A stretch of DNA of 23,643 nucleotides. It comes from an uncultured Treponema sp. Its GTDB lineage: Bacteria; Spirochaetota; Spirochaetia; Treponematales; Treponemataceae. A program made the translations under genes and the position numbers. Position 1 is the stretch's first letter. Each line of letters opens with the position of its first letter. Below, piece by piece: positions 1 through 7,548 of the stretch. Where the stretch lies: positions 1 through 23,643 of the forward strand of contig CALDWC010000050.1 of NCBI GenBank assembly GCA_937923945.1, given 5' to 3'. The notes beneath the pieces were generated by a model. That model ran no database searches and had not been told where the DNA came from. It was given only the letters and a program-made list of their open reading frames with translations.

Positions 1-203
1 TTCTTTATTCCTGCAATAAAATATCTATCATATGCTGGAACACAGCCAAGTGTTCCCATAAGTATTTTTGTAATGAGAGTAAAAGATACCTGATTCTTAA
101 GTTCTTGCTCTTTTACTTCGTGTCTGATTTTATCGTAATGCTGAATACCGGAATGCGTTACCATCGTGTAGCGTAAATATCCCGTATCTTTATTATTCTT
201 TAA
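1..203 (-). CDS. Partial hypothetical protein, cut by the window edge
   Basis: The minus strand is open across the window edge and reads a convincing protein segment containing GYLRYTMVTHSG and later KILMGTLGCVPAYDRYF. The second motif resembles conserved hypothetical proteins of Clostridia and spirochaetes that I remember but cannot name. Its upstream end is not a normal start: the frame runs straight into the palindromic repeat at 204-246, which reads in frame as extra residues, and then into the histidine kinase gene. The true N-terminus is therefore missing or replaced. The C-terminus lies outside the window. Function unknown. Confidence 0.5.
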
Positions 204-246
204 GGAAACGCTATTAAACGGTATCACGGCTTTAATGAGCGTTTCC
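204..246. repeat. Dispersed palindromic repeat, copy a
   Basis: Imperfect inverted repeat with arms 204-221 and 228-246, each beginning GGAAACGCT at its outer end. It abuts the stop codon of the histidine kinase gene (247-249). Related copies lie at 2284-2326, 2905-2947, 2579-2612, 3124-3152 and, as a half copy, 21427-21446. The shared core is RAAACRCTGATTAA and its complement. It can form a hairpin and may also end transcription of the kinase operon, although no clear T-run follows. Confidence 0.6.
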
Positions 247-1617
247 TTAAGTATGTATCTCGGCGTACGGTATTTTCATACTAACCTCGGCACCGTGAGA
301 AGTTTCGGAATTTTTCAGTACCAGCTCTCCGTGATGCTTTTTAAGAATACCTGCGGTAATGTAAAGCCCCATACCAAAGTGCATATCGGAACTACGGCTT
401 TTGTCTCCCATAAAAAATTGTTCCGGTGCATATCGGAGCGCTTCCTCTGAAAAACCGCTTCCTTCATCCAAGACGGTAATTTCCAAAAAGCCGTTTCTTT
501 TCCGTACCACCATGAAAATGTTTCCATGCGCCGGAGAAAAGTCCGCTGCATTCGTAACAACATTCATAATTGCCCGCTCAAGCAGCAAGTTATCCGCCTT
601 GATAACACCGAGCTCAGGATCTATTTCCATGCTGAAAGAAATTCCTTTACTACAACATAACGATGCTGCATGCACTTGTAACCGGCTCATGTACTCGGCT
701 ATATCGATGTCTTCCAAATGCAGTTGATAGCCGGTCTGTGATATATCGATTAAAGCTTTAATATACGAGCCGAGCTTTACGGCACTTTCCGTGATGTATG
801 AAGCGTATACGCGCTGCTCTTCCGTGAGTTCGGTTTCATGGATCAAATCGATATTTCCCTGAATAACGGTTAACGGTGTTTTCAAATCATGTGCGAGTGC
901 CGCAATTTGCTGCCGCTGCAATGCTTCCGCCTTCCATTGTTGTTCCAGCGAAGTTTTTAAATTATCTTTCATGTCGGAAAACGAAATAAGCACGTCTTGA
1001 AATTCTGTAATCTTTGAATGACCGACTTTAAAGTCGAGATTTTGTTCCGTCACTTGTTTTGTCGCTTCAAAAAGCGGACTCAGTTCCGCCCGCATATTCT
1101 GTGCAAACTTCGCCGTTAATATACTGCACACCGCAATACAATTTATTCCAATGAGAAGAGCGAGAAGAATTTCAGGCGACGAGAAATGTTTATAAAACCA
1201 TGGATTAATAAATTGCGAGCCGATATAATATTGGAGCACCACAAATTCTTTTTCACGACTTACTAAGATATATTGCTTATTCAGATTGTCATTCTGCTTT
1301 CCTGAGAAAGCATATTCCAGCGCATGCCGTAAATCGTCACCTGTTAATGAAGCTTCAATTACATGATAATTTTTATCCAACACAAGATACTTACAGTTCA
1401 TCGGAAGTTCTACCGCTTGCAAGTCGGGCGTTGCAGCAATAATCGGAACAATATTTTTTGTCATCCGTTCGGAGTGATCCGCATAGGTGATATATCCCGT
1501 AGCGACTCCGGTGAGCATCAGTGCGAATGGAACGGCAACTGCACACAGTAAACCGCTCAGTAACAAAAGTAAAAAACTCCAAAATGAGCGTTTCAGCGAT
1601 CTTGTTTTTATTCCCAT
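247..1617 (-). CDS. Sensor histidine kinase
   Basis: Membrane histidine kinase of 456 residues, partner of the overlapping upstream response regulator. Visible order: short cytoplasmic N-terminus, membrane segment about residues 12-42, extracytoplasmic sensor region about 45-145, second membrane segment about 147-170, HAMP-like linker about 172-225, dimerisation/phosphoacceptor box ALAHDLKTPLT with His243, then the ATPase domain with an N box (NVVTNAADFS) and glycine-rich boxes (DEGSGFS, GMGLYI). All motifs of an active HisKA/HATPase_c kinase are present. The ATG overlaps the last 10 nt of the regulator gene, which implies translational coupling. The layout resembles VanS-type kinases, but the ligand cannot be told from the sequence. 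Confidence 0.93.
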   Translation of the reverse strand: MGIKTRSLKRSFWSFLLLLLSGLLCAVAVPFALMLTGVATGYITYADHSERMTKNIVPIIAATPDLQAVELPMNCKYLVLDKNYHVIEASLTGDDLRHALEYAFSGKQNDNLNKQYILVSREKEFVVLQYYIGSQFINPWFYKHFSSPEILLALLIGINCIAVCSILTAKFAQNMRAELSPLFEATKQVTEQNLDFKVGHSKITEFQDVLISFSDMKDNLKTSLEQQWKAEALQRQQIAALAHDLKTPLTVIQGNIDLIHETELTEEQRVYASYITESAVKLGSYIKALIDISQTGYQLHLEDIDIAEYMSRLQVHAASLCCSKGISFSMEIDPELGVIKADNLLLERAIMNVVTNAADFSPAHGNIFMVVRKRNGFLEITVLDEGSGFSEEALRYAPEQFFMGDKSRSSDMHFGMGLYITAGILKKHHGELVLKNSETSHGAEVSMKIPYAEIHT

Positions 1618-2267
1618 TTATATCCGATTCCCCATACCGTCGTTATCGGCTGAATATTCTGTTTACTCAGTTTTATTCGGATATTTTTAATATGCGTAGA
1701 AATAGTGGAGTCATCACTATCGCCGTCAAAACCGAAGACCGCTTCATAAATTTGTTCTTTTGAAAAGACCTGTCCCCTATGTCGTGCAAGATACTCGCAC
1801 ATTAAATATTCGCTTTTCGTTAAAGGAACGGCTGTATCATCGACCGATAATTCTTTTGCGGATAAATCAATTTTTATCCGGTCAAAGTTCAGTGCATTGT
1901 GTCGCTCCCGATGTTCGCGACGGAGATGTGCATTCACCCGCGCCCGTAACTCTGCAATACGGAACGGTTTTGTAAGGTAATCATCAGCTCCAATGCCGAG
2001 CCCGAAAGTAATATCCTGTTCCATCGTTTTTGCAGTGAGAAAGAGAATCGGACAGTCTACCAGCGAGCGGATTTTAGTACAAAACGAAAGCCCATCCATA
2101 CCCGGCATCATAATATCAAGGATAATCAAGTCATATTTGTTCAGCGTATCAAACGGAACCGCCGCCGCAGTTGTATAGCCCGCAACGCGATGTCCGTCTT
2201 TTTGCAGCCCGTTTTTCACCAGTTCCAAAATAGGCTTTTCATCATCAAGCATAAGAATTGTCGCCAT
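1608..2267 (-). CDS. OmpR/PhoB-family response regulator
   Basis: Response regulator of 219 residues. The receiver domain (about 1-115) has the acidic pair DDE at residues 8-10, phosphoacceptor Asp51 in LIILDIMMPGMDG, the Thr/Ser position in FLTAK and the conserved Lys100 in LTKPF. The C-terminal half (about 125-219) is a winged-helix DNA-binding domain ending in the typical W-G-x-G-Y-K-W block. It is the first gene of a two-gene operon with the kinase. Targets are not visible. The start ATG lies about 15 nt from the palindromic repeat at 2284-2326, so its promoter must overlap or lie beyond that repeat. Confidence 0.94.
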   Translation of the reverse strand: MATILMLDDEKPILELVKNGLQKDGHRVAGYTTAAAVPFDTLNKYDLIILDIMMPGMDGLSFCTKIRSLVDCPILFLTAKTMEQDITFGLGIGADDYLTKPFRIAELRARVNAHLRREHRERHNALNFDRIKIDLSAKELSVDDTAVPLTKSEYLMCEYLARHRGQVFSKEQIYEAVFGFDGDSDDSTISTHIKNIRIKLSKQNIQPITTVWGIGYKWE

Positions 2268-2283
2268 AGTATTGTCCCGTTAT

Positions 2284-2326
2284 GGAAACGCTGATGAAAG
2301 GCTTGACGCCGTTTAACATCGTTTCC
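2284..2326. repeat. Dispersed palindromic repeat, copy b
   Basis: Imperfect inverted repeat starting GGAAACGCTGATGAAAGGC and ending with the complementary GCCGTTTAACATCGTTTCC. The left half is almost identical to the copy at 2905-2947. It lies directly upstream of the response regulator start and could influence that operon's leader. Confidence 0.6.
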
Positions 2327-2329
2327 TAA

Positions 2330-2560
2330 TTGTTTCTCAATGTTCAGTATAATAATGTAGAATTCTGGACGTTTAACTTCGCCGCTGAAATAGCGCGGCT
2401 CGTTAAACTGACGAGTTTTGAAAAACTTGGCAATATGATGGTTTTCAAAACATCGCTTATTATACCGCCGTTTCTCGTTTTCTTGAAACGGCGAAAATTC
2501 AGCTCGTTCGTGAACTGAGGTTCACTCATTTGCTGAATTTTAAGGAACATTTGCGAAACA
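2330..2560. other. Hairpin-rich non-coding stretch
   Basis: No credible gene: short overlapping ORFs occur on both strands but neither has a good ribosome site or recognisable protein. The stretch contains consecutive perfect hairpins: arms GTTTTGAAAA at 2415-2424 with 2442-2451, CGCCGTTTC at 2466-2474 with GAAACGGCG at 2485-2493, and TGAAC/GTTCA around 2511-2524. This could be a structured RNA or a decayed mobile repeat. Nothing here decides between them. Confidence 0.4.
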
Positions 2561-2578
2561 ATAAATTTTAAAGGTTGG

Positions 2579-2612
2579 GCACTGATTAATTCTCGATTGA
2601 ATTAATCAGTGC
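2579..2612. repeat. Perfect palindrome, copy d of the dispersed family
   Basis: Perfect 14-bp arms, GCACTGATTAATTC at 2579-2592 and its complement at 2599-2612, with a 6-nt loop. The outer sequence CACTGATTAATTC recurs at the hsdR truncation junction near 21431-21444, and GAATTAATCAGYGC recurs at 3137-3152. Confidence 0.75.
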
Positions 2613-2683
2613 CTCCTTATGAATTATAGCAAAACCAACGGGGAGATAAAAGAGAGGTATGTACTTGTCCACGATCGCTGCAA

Positions 2684-2890
2684 GTACTATACAGTGCCTC
2701 TCTTAAGTACTATACAGCGACACTATGAAGCGCTATACATCGACACGATTAAGCTCTTTACATCGACACTGTGAAGCACTATAAAACGGCAGTATTACCG
2801 GCTATACACTGACACTTTAAGGCACTATACAGTGGCAGTTTATAGTACTATAAAGCGGCACGGTGAAGCGCTATACATCGACGCTCTTAG
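2684..2890. repeat. Nine-unit 23-bp degenerate tandem repeat array
   Basis: Nine consecutive units of exactly 23 bp start at 2684, 2707, 2730, 2753, 2776, 2799, 2822, 2845 and 2868. Each begins close to GCRCTATACA and continues with a GAC/GGC-AC core and a TNAA end. The phase never slips although units differ at several positions. There are no spacers between units, so this is not a CRISPR. Units 6 to 9 recur in inverted orientation and in the same order at 23553-23632, with about 90% identity by eye. Role unknown. Confidence 0.85.
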
Positions 2891-2904
2891 GAAGCACGCG
2901 TAAA

Positions 2905-2950
2905 GAAACGCTGATGAAAGGCTTGACTCCGTTTAATCAGTGCCTTTTTT
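2905..2950. repeat. Dispersed palindromic repeat, copy c, terminator-like
   Basis: Inverted repeat with left arm AAACGCTGATGAAAGG and right arm CCGTTTAATCAGTGCC, followed by a run of T. It sits 15 bp after the 23-bp repeat array. The hairpin plus T-run could act as a plus-strand terminator. Confidence 0.5.
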
Positions 2951-3288
2951 ATCACTTTGTATTTCCAGATACATAGTCTCCATTTTTATGTATAGGCTCT
3001 GTATTTTTTGATGTTGACACACGGGGTTTCTTCGCTTGCACTTAACACAGGGTATTGGCTGTCATATTGCGACAATGAGAGGTAGCCTTTTAAAAATATA
3101 ACCCGTGCTTTTGAAAGGCGACCTTAATTCTTGATTGAATTAATCAGCGCCTCCTTGAGTACAAAGACCTTTCTCATATACATAGTAATATACCTTAGTT
3201 CCAGCAAAAAGGGAAGACGAAAGTACCAAAAAACAAAATAATAAAACTATAAATTTAGTCGAGTATGCGATTTCTTGTTTTTAAATTT
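2951..3288. other. Intergenic stretch, no gene seen
   Basis: No ORF with coding character on either strand. The only recognisable element is the decayed palindrome copy at 3124-3152. On the minus strand this lies beyond the last attC site, so it is either an empty terminal cassette or the border of the cassette region. Confidence 0.5.
3124..3152. repeat. Dispersed palindromic repeat, copy e, half decayed
   Basis: TTAATTC, 6-nt loop, then GAATTAATCAGCGC followed by CTCCTT, matching the right half of the copy at 2579-2612. The outer part of the left arm is lost. Confidence 0.55.
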
Positions 3289-3305
3289 AGCGCCAATAGG
3301 CGTCC

Positions 3306-3453
3306 GTCTAACGTTGTTTTGTGCTGCATTTTGCGGTTCCGGCAACGCCGGAATTGGCGCAGTTTTTGCTGTTAATGCTTCTCCGTTTTGCTACTTAGCA
3401 AAAACTGAGACAAAGCAAAATGTCCGCACGAAAACTGAGTTATTGTGTTATAT
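3306..3453 (-). repeat. attC-like recombination site 1, long variant
   Basis: A GTCTAAC core at 3306-3312 is matched by a degraded core at 3447-3453. The inner arms GTTTTGTGCTGCATTTTGC (about 3315-3334) and the complementary segment at about 3415-3438 pair with a few unpaired bases. At about 148 bp it is twice the length of the others and its middle contains further hairpins. The minus-strand gene at 3448-4434 has its stop codon inside the core, as is typical for a cassette gene and its own attC. Confidence 0.55.
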
Positions 3454-4434
3454 TTCCTCTTTCCATAATTCATGTGCAGCCCGAATTATTTCTTTATCAA
3501 TGTTATTTGCATCTGAAATTATTTTTAAGGCTGATTTTCCAGCTCCACGATTGATAATACTTTTCCCAGTTGATGCTTTTGTAGCGCAGCTGCTTAATTC
3601 AAAACCTTCTATTGTTCTTAAAAGCTGTTCTATATCCCCAGATGTATAACTTGGATTTTTATAATATTTATAGTATTTTACAAAAGTTGTAAAACCAACA
3701 CTACGTAAATCTCTTAATAATTTTTCAGAGTCGCTTTCTTTTTTATCAGTTGATGGCTTTATTGTTTTGATTGTAATTATTTTGTGGGGTTTACGTGAAA
3801 TATTGTCTTTATTTATCAAATCGAACATTTCAAGCATTTTATATGTTCTCAAAAATAATTCATTTGAGTCAGCATCTTCTTCTGTTGTTTGCAATGTAGG
3901 AAGTAAAACTTCATTTTTAAAATCTTCGTTGGTGATAAATTTGAAGATTACTTTTTCACTTCCAAATTCTTTTTGTAAATCATCAAATGATTTTTCTATT
4001 GTTTCCTGAACAGCAGGATTTGTTTTCGGTGTAGCAAAAATTATTTCATAGCTTTTTTCTTGAAAATAGGCGAGTCCGATAAGATAAGCTCTTAACAACT
4101 TTTCGTAAATTTTATTTCGTGTTTTATCTTTATCGCCATAGTTTAAGCCTCTTTCATAGAAAGCCACTTCAACCATGTAAACCTTTTCCTCTTTATTTAC
4201 TCCAACCACATCAATTTCAGCTTGTCTCAATATTTGTGTTAATCCATTATTTTTGAAAACTTCTGAAAAATTTGTATTTGCCTTTATTTTTTCAAAGGTC
4301 TTTTTTAGTTGAAGGTTTGTATTCTCATCTATATTCCAATTTGAAGATGTTTTCCAATTAGTTTGCGAAATAATACATTTTTTCGTATGTTTTAAATACG
4401 ATTGAAGCAATGATTCTCCCATCTCAATTTTCAT
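3448..4434 (-). CDS. Conserved hypothetical cassette protein, nuclease-like
   Basis: Protein of 328 residues filling one integron cassette (attC at 4498-4563 upstream, attC at 3306-3453 downstream). The segment AEIDVVGVNKEEKVYMVEVA (residues 72-91), followed by FYERGLNYG, has a beta-hairpin pattern with Asp75 and Glu89. This recalls the core of PD-(D/E)XK nucleases, but the usual Lys position is Ala91. I remember a family of uncharacterised proteins with a V-A-F-H/Y-E-x-G-L-N-Y-G motif. A nuclease or defence role is inference only. The ATG is preceded by an A-rich stretch without a strong ribosome site. No signal peptide or membrane segment. Confidence 0.8.
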   Translation of the reverse strand: MKIEMGESLLQSYLKHTKKCIISQTNWKTSSNWNIDENTNLQLKKTFEKIKANTNFSEVFKNNGLTQILRQAEIDVVGVNKEEKVYMVEVAFYERGLNYGDKDKTRNKIYEKLLRAYLIGLAYFQEKSYEIIFATPKTNPAVQETIEKSFDDLQKEFGSEKVIFKFITNEDFKNEVLLPTLQTTEEDADSNELFLRTYKMLEMFDLINKDNISRKPHKIITIKTIKPSTDKKESDSEKLLRDLRSVGFTTFVKYYKYYKNPSYTSGDIEQLLRTIEGFELSSCATKASTGKSIINRGAGKSALKIISDANNIDKEIIRAAHELWKEEI

Positions 4435-4475
4435 AATCTGTAATTTTCCCTAATATTCTGCTTCTTGTTCTACTT

Positions 4476-4494
4476 CACCGCCGCATAGGCGGTG
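4476..4494. other. Hairpin beside the attC 2 crossover point
   Basis: Perfect 7-bp stem CACCGCC/GGCGGTG with a 5-nt loop, three bases from the attC core at 4498. Equivalent hairpins with different stem sequences lie beside the attC sites at 3306, 7483, 20162 and 20814. Confidence 0.6.
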
Positions 4495-4497
4495 TCA

Positions 4498-4563
4498 CAA
4501 TAACTGCCGCTTAACCTGCATTTGCGGCTTGTCCGCAATGTCAGGTTGAAGCGGGTGTTAGAC
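4498..4563 (-). repeat. attC site 2
   Basis: Cores CAATAAC at 4498-4504 and GTTAGAC at 4557-4563 flank arms CGCTTAACCTGCATTTGCGG and CCGCAATG-TCAGGTTGAAGCG. The right arm carries one extra G (TTGAAG against CTTAAG). By analogy with the extrahelical base of known attC sites this places the cassette gene on the minus strand, upstream at 4576-5280. Nearly identical to the sites at 7483-7548 and 20814-20879. Confidence 0.85.
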
Positions 4564-4575
4564 GATTTTTCTTAA

Positions 4576-5280
4576 TTATTCAAACCAATCATTTTTAATG
4601 TCATTTCTTTTTTCCAAGTGATATTTATCAGAAAGTAATTGCATATAATATAGCTTTTTATCGTGATGCAATCTCTTCAAAAAAGCAGGTATCTTTCCTT
4701 CGCGTTTTTTTATAAAATGGCTACCTAACAGTACTGCTGATATCGCATTTGAATTTAAAGTAATATCTATATATTTCTCTTCTTTCTTGCAACCATTATA
4801 AATTACAGAACGAATTTCGTTTTCATAGTTCCAACATAAAGATTTGTGAAATATAGCTTGTACGACAGCTTTTTCTGCATTTGATGAAAAAAAATCTTTA
4901 ACTATAATATCATCAGAATAGATAACTTTAGAAAAGACCTCCATTTGTTGATAATTAATTTTTTTTAATTCCTCATAATCATATTCAATTACAAATCCTT
5001 CATGATTTGAAGCATAATGGGACCACATTAATATAGCGTCAGATATAGCTGTTAAGGAACAGACAAAAACCCCATTCATTTGGTTAGAGCGGACAGACTG
5101 TATTTGACCATTAACTTTGGCTGCTATATAACAATCATATGGATCGTTAAAAAAAATTGGATTTCTATATCGTAAAGTATGATTAATTACTGGTGCAAAC
5201 ATATTGTCCATACAATCATTGTAAGAGTAATATTTATATAATTTCTTGCCATCATATTCATCAGTATATCCAGAAAACAT
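4576..5280 (-). CDS. DUF2971-family protein
   Basis: Protein of 234 residues with the DUF2971 pattern: an N-terminal KLYKYYSYND, then FFNDPYDCYIA, a central VCSLTAISDAILMWSHYA followed by HEGFVIEYDYEEL, and a WNYENEIRS block near residue 155. The family is common in mobile and defence-linked loci. Its biochemical activity is not established; a link to ADP-ribosylation-like folds has been suggested but cannot be shown here. The ATG has a good AAGGAGC ribosome site. The stop lies 12 bp from attC 2, so it is the last gene of its cassette. Confidence 0.85.
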   Translation of the reverse strand: MFSGYTDEYDGKKLYKYYSYNDCMDNMFAPVINHTLRYRNPIFFNDPYDCYIAAKVNGQIQSVRSNQMNGVFVCSLTAISDAILMWSHYASNHEGFVIEYDYEELKKINYQQMEVFSKVIYSDDIIVKDFFSSNAEKAVVQAIFHKSLCWNYENEIRSVIYNGCKKEEKYIDITLNSNAISAVLLGSHFIKKREGKIPAFLKRLHHDKKLYYMQLLSDKYHLEKRNDIKNDWFE

Positions 5281-5400
5281 TTAATGCTCCTTATAAATTC
5301 ATTTTTATTTTTCTATTGCCATTAGTATATAGGTCTATCCCGAATAAGCTATTCCTTAACTGCAAGTGATTAGCTTGTCCATATAATATCATTTTACATT

Positions 5401-5991
5401 TTAAACACACTCAATTCCGTGTGTTGAATTTAAAAACTGTGTTATGTGCCTCTTTTTTCTTTTTCTTTTCTGTGTCAATTTTTCTAATTGTTGTACATCC
5501 CTTATTTCTGTAATAAAAACTATACTACGTATTAAAATTGGCATACAGATAGCAAACAAGAAGATAAAAACTAGTATATATAATTTTAAACTTATATACT
5601 TTTGTATTTCACTATTAAATAATAAATAAAACATTAAAACTAGTGAAGAAATAAAGTATCCAGTATAAGCAAAAACGCGTTGCAATTTGTTTATTTTACT
5701 CTTAAATTTCTTGCCATCAAATGTATATTTACCATTAGAATTTTTTATCACCTTTAATATCGAATAAGCTTCTTCTGAATTTAAAATAAAATCAATTTGA
5801 TTTTTAGGTAAAGAAACCCCTAAGAATGATTGGAAATAGTAATATCCTATTATTTTATCCTCAAGATATTCTTTTTTAATTTGTTTAAAAATTTCAGCTT
5901 TTTTCATAGAACGAGATAAAAAAATATTTTTTGTAAAAAGACCTACAATTGCTGTTAGTATTGGAGTTACAACTTTTATTATTTCAATCAT
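5401..5991 (-). CDS. Small membrane protein of unknown function
   Basis: Protein of 196 residues. Residues about 5-25 form a possible membrane anchor or signal anchor, and two strong membrane segments lie at about 108-128 and 137-160, followed by a very basic tail (KLTQKRKRKKRH). The middle region 30-100 is soluble and Lys-rich. The start overlaps the stop of a 10-codon reading frame (5990-6022, MEKLKKEAIND) that carries a better ribosome site (GGAGGAAGAA), suggesting translational coupling. No family recognised. Two-membrane-segment proteins of this size are frequent in cassette arrays and sometimes serve as effectors of defence systems, but nothing here proves that. Confidence 0.7.
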   Translation of the reverse strand: MIEIIKVVTPILTAIVGLFTKNIFLSRSMKKAEIFKQIKKEYLEDKIIGYYYFQSFLGVSLPKNQIDFILNSEEAYSILKVIKNSNGKYTFDGKKFKSKINKLQRVFAYTGYFISSLVLMFYLLFNSEIQKYISLKLYILVFIFLFAICMPILIRSIVFITEIRDVQQLEKLTQKRKRKKRHITQFLNSTHGIECV

Positions 5992-6096
5992 TAATTGCCT
6001 CTTTTTTTAACTTTTCCATTTCTTCCTCCAAGAAGCCTACTCCAGATAAGGTCGGATTGGTCTTTTACCGGACATGATACCCCCGAACGAGCATTT

Positions 6097-6468
6097 TTAT
6101 GAGGCAATGACCTTGAAAAATTTCAGGTTTTCTTTTAAGTAATTATCCACAATTAACGGCTTAAAGTCAAGCACTTTTATGTCAATAGTTTCATCCGCTT
6201 CATTCAAAAGTTGTACCGGAGAGCCTCCTTTGTAATTATTCATTCGCTCAAAATTAAAATACTTTTGGTATTTATATGCCTTATCTATAAAATCCTTGAA
6301 GCCGTAAAAATACTCAAGAGCGTAAAATTCATCCTCTATCAACCTATGAGAACTTTCAACATCACTTTGATATGTTTTCGCGCCCGGTGGAATGGTTTTA
6401 TCTTGCCTTAAAAAACTTTTTTGGCAAGTAGGGGGATACCATGTCTTTTCCGAGTACAGCCCCAGTCC
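6097..6468 (-). pseudogene. Transposase fragment, C-terminal DDE region
   Basis: About 120 residues matching the C-terminal end of an integrase-core (rve) transposase: YQSDVESSHRLIEDEFYALE contains the catalytic Glu region, followed by a long helix with YKYQKYFNFERMNNYKGGSP and a conserved PVQLL. The N-terminal helix-turn-helix and the first two catalytic Asp are absent. The open frame continues upstream into attC 3 (up to 6492), but those residues are attC sequence and not protein. The fragment abuts the attC core directly, so the insertion sequence was cut exactly at or beside a recombination site. Confidence 0.75.
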
Positions 6469-6532
6469 ACATAACATTCGCTTAAGTTGCATTTGTGCAA
6501 AACAAATGTCAGGTTGAAGCGGGTGCTATGGC
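6469..6532 (-). repeat. attC site 3, with altered core
   Basis: ACATAAC at 6469-6475, arms CGCTTAAGTTGCATTTGTG and the partner ending GTCAGGTTGAAGCGGG, then GCTATGG where the others have GTTATGG or GTTAGAC. The change in the GTT triplet of the core may make this site inactive. Same orientation as the other sites. Confidence 0.7.
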
Positions 6533-6548
6533 AAAAATTAAAATATTA

Positions 6549-6716
6549 TTAATCATATACTAAATCAGGAAAATTATCGTTATCATCATTTTTTAAATAT
6601 TTTTCTGCTTCTTTAGCATGTTTTTTTAATGCAATTCTTCTTGCTTCTTTTAAATTTCCGCTTTTAAGTTCTTCAATACAAAATTTTGTATTAGGAATTT
6701 CATATTTTTTATTATT
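6549..6716 (-). pseudogene. Orphan reading frame without a start, possible 3' part of the upstream gene
   Basis: The minus strand reads about 55 residues with coding character: KYEIPNTKFCIEEL, then LKEARRIALKKHAKEAEKYL and an acidic end NDDNDNFPDLVYD. It has no start codon in frame and begins within the 3' end of the 236-residue gene (6712-7422) in another frame. Either the two are parts of one gene split by a frameshift, or this is a remnant. The helical, Lys/Glu-rich content gives no function. Confidence 0.4.
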
Positions 6717-7422
6717 CTAAATTGAGACTTTCAATAAAATTTATATTTAACTTATTAGCTATTAAATAGTTCTTAAACTGATTTTGATTTTCTGAATAAA
6801 TCAATACATTAGCAAAAGCATCAAAGAGAGTGCAACCTTGATTTATTGATTGACTAAAAATTAACGTTCTTTCCCAGAATGAATTATTTTGCTCACACAA
6901 TAAAATCGCAGTGTTTAATTTTTGATTGTACAATTCTATAAGTTTTTTTATTAAACCATTTAAAACTTCTTTCTGTCCAGGAAAAATATTATTACTTTTG
7001 TTTATATAAACTTCACTAGAACTATAAATCATTTCAATAGTTTTTTTTATAAAAGTTTGATCTAAAAGATTGTCCGGTAGTCTTGCTAATGAAAAAATTA
7101 ATTGAGTACAAAGATTAATTAAACTATAACATAATTTATCAAAACATATATGATATTGAAATTGATATAGTTTTTTCTCATCAGCATCAAGTGAATTAAA
7201 TTCATCTATCCCCAAAATTGCAGTTCCAATTTCTGCCATAATTCCATATGTATGCTTTTGATCGATAAATTCAAAAAGTTGAGAAATCTGTTGGCTTTGC
7301 TGAAAAAGAACAAAATCTAAACTTCTCTTACATTCAGCCTGAATTTCCGCTGATATATCAATTTTGATCATTTGTTTTATTCTTTTATTTTCAGGATCTC
7401 TAATTACTAATTCTTTTTTCAT
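6712..7422 (-). CDS. Hypothetical cassette protein
   Basis: Protein of 236 residues, soluble and mostly alpha-helical by composition, without signal peptide or metal motif. Notable segments are HTYGIMAEIGTAILGIDEF near residue 58 and QFQYHICFDKLCYSLINLCT near 90. I do not recognise a family. It is the only gene between attC 4 (7483-7548) and attC 3 (6469-6532). The ATG follows a weak GGAAAATAAA ribosome site. The orphan frame 6549-6716 may be a lost C-terminal extension. Confidence 0.7.
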   Translation of the reverse strand: MKKELVIRDPENKRIKQMIKIDISAEIQAECKRSLDFVLFQQSQQISQLFEFIDQKHTYGIMAEIGTAILGIDEFNSLDADEKKLYQFQYHICFDKLCYSLINLCTQLIFSLARLPDNLLDQTFIKKTIEMIYSSSEVYINKSNNIFPGQKEVLNGLIKKLIELYNQKLNTAILLCEQNNSFWERTLIFSQSINQGCTLFDAFANVLIYSENQNQFKNYLIANKLNINFIESLNLE

Positions 7423-7482
7423 TTTATTTTCCTTAAAAATATCTTACTAGATATATTAACCACCACGCCAGTGGGCGTGTGA

Positions 7483-7548
7483 GCATAACATTCGCTTAAC
7501 CTGCTTTGCGGCTCGTCCGCAATGTCAGGTTGAAGCGGGTGTTATGGC
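7483..7548 (-). repeat. attC site 4
   Basis: Cores GCATAAC at 7483-7489 and GTTATGG at 7541-7547. Arms are almost identical to attC 2 and attC 7, including the extra G on the right arm. The adjacent hairpin CACGCC/GGCGTG (7464-7479) has its own stem sequence. Confidence 0.85.

Noticed and set aside
247..2267. VanRS glycopeptide-resistance regulators
   Set aside because: The domain layout is similar, but no van genes are nearby and the sensor region cannot be assigned, so only the general family is claimed.
2330..2550. Small protein genes on either strand
   Set aside because: The two overlapping frames are a by-product of the hairpins; neither has a ribosome site or recognisable product.
2684..2890. 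CRISPR array
   Set aside because: Units are contiguous, 23 bp long and degenerate; there are no unique spacers, conserved direct repeats or cas genes.
6469..6492. N-terminus of the transposase frame
   Set aside because: These codons are part of attC 3, so the start is accidental.
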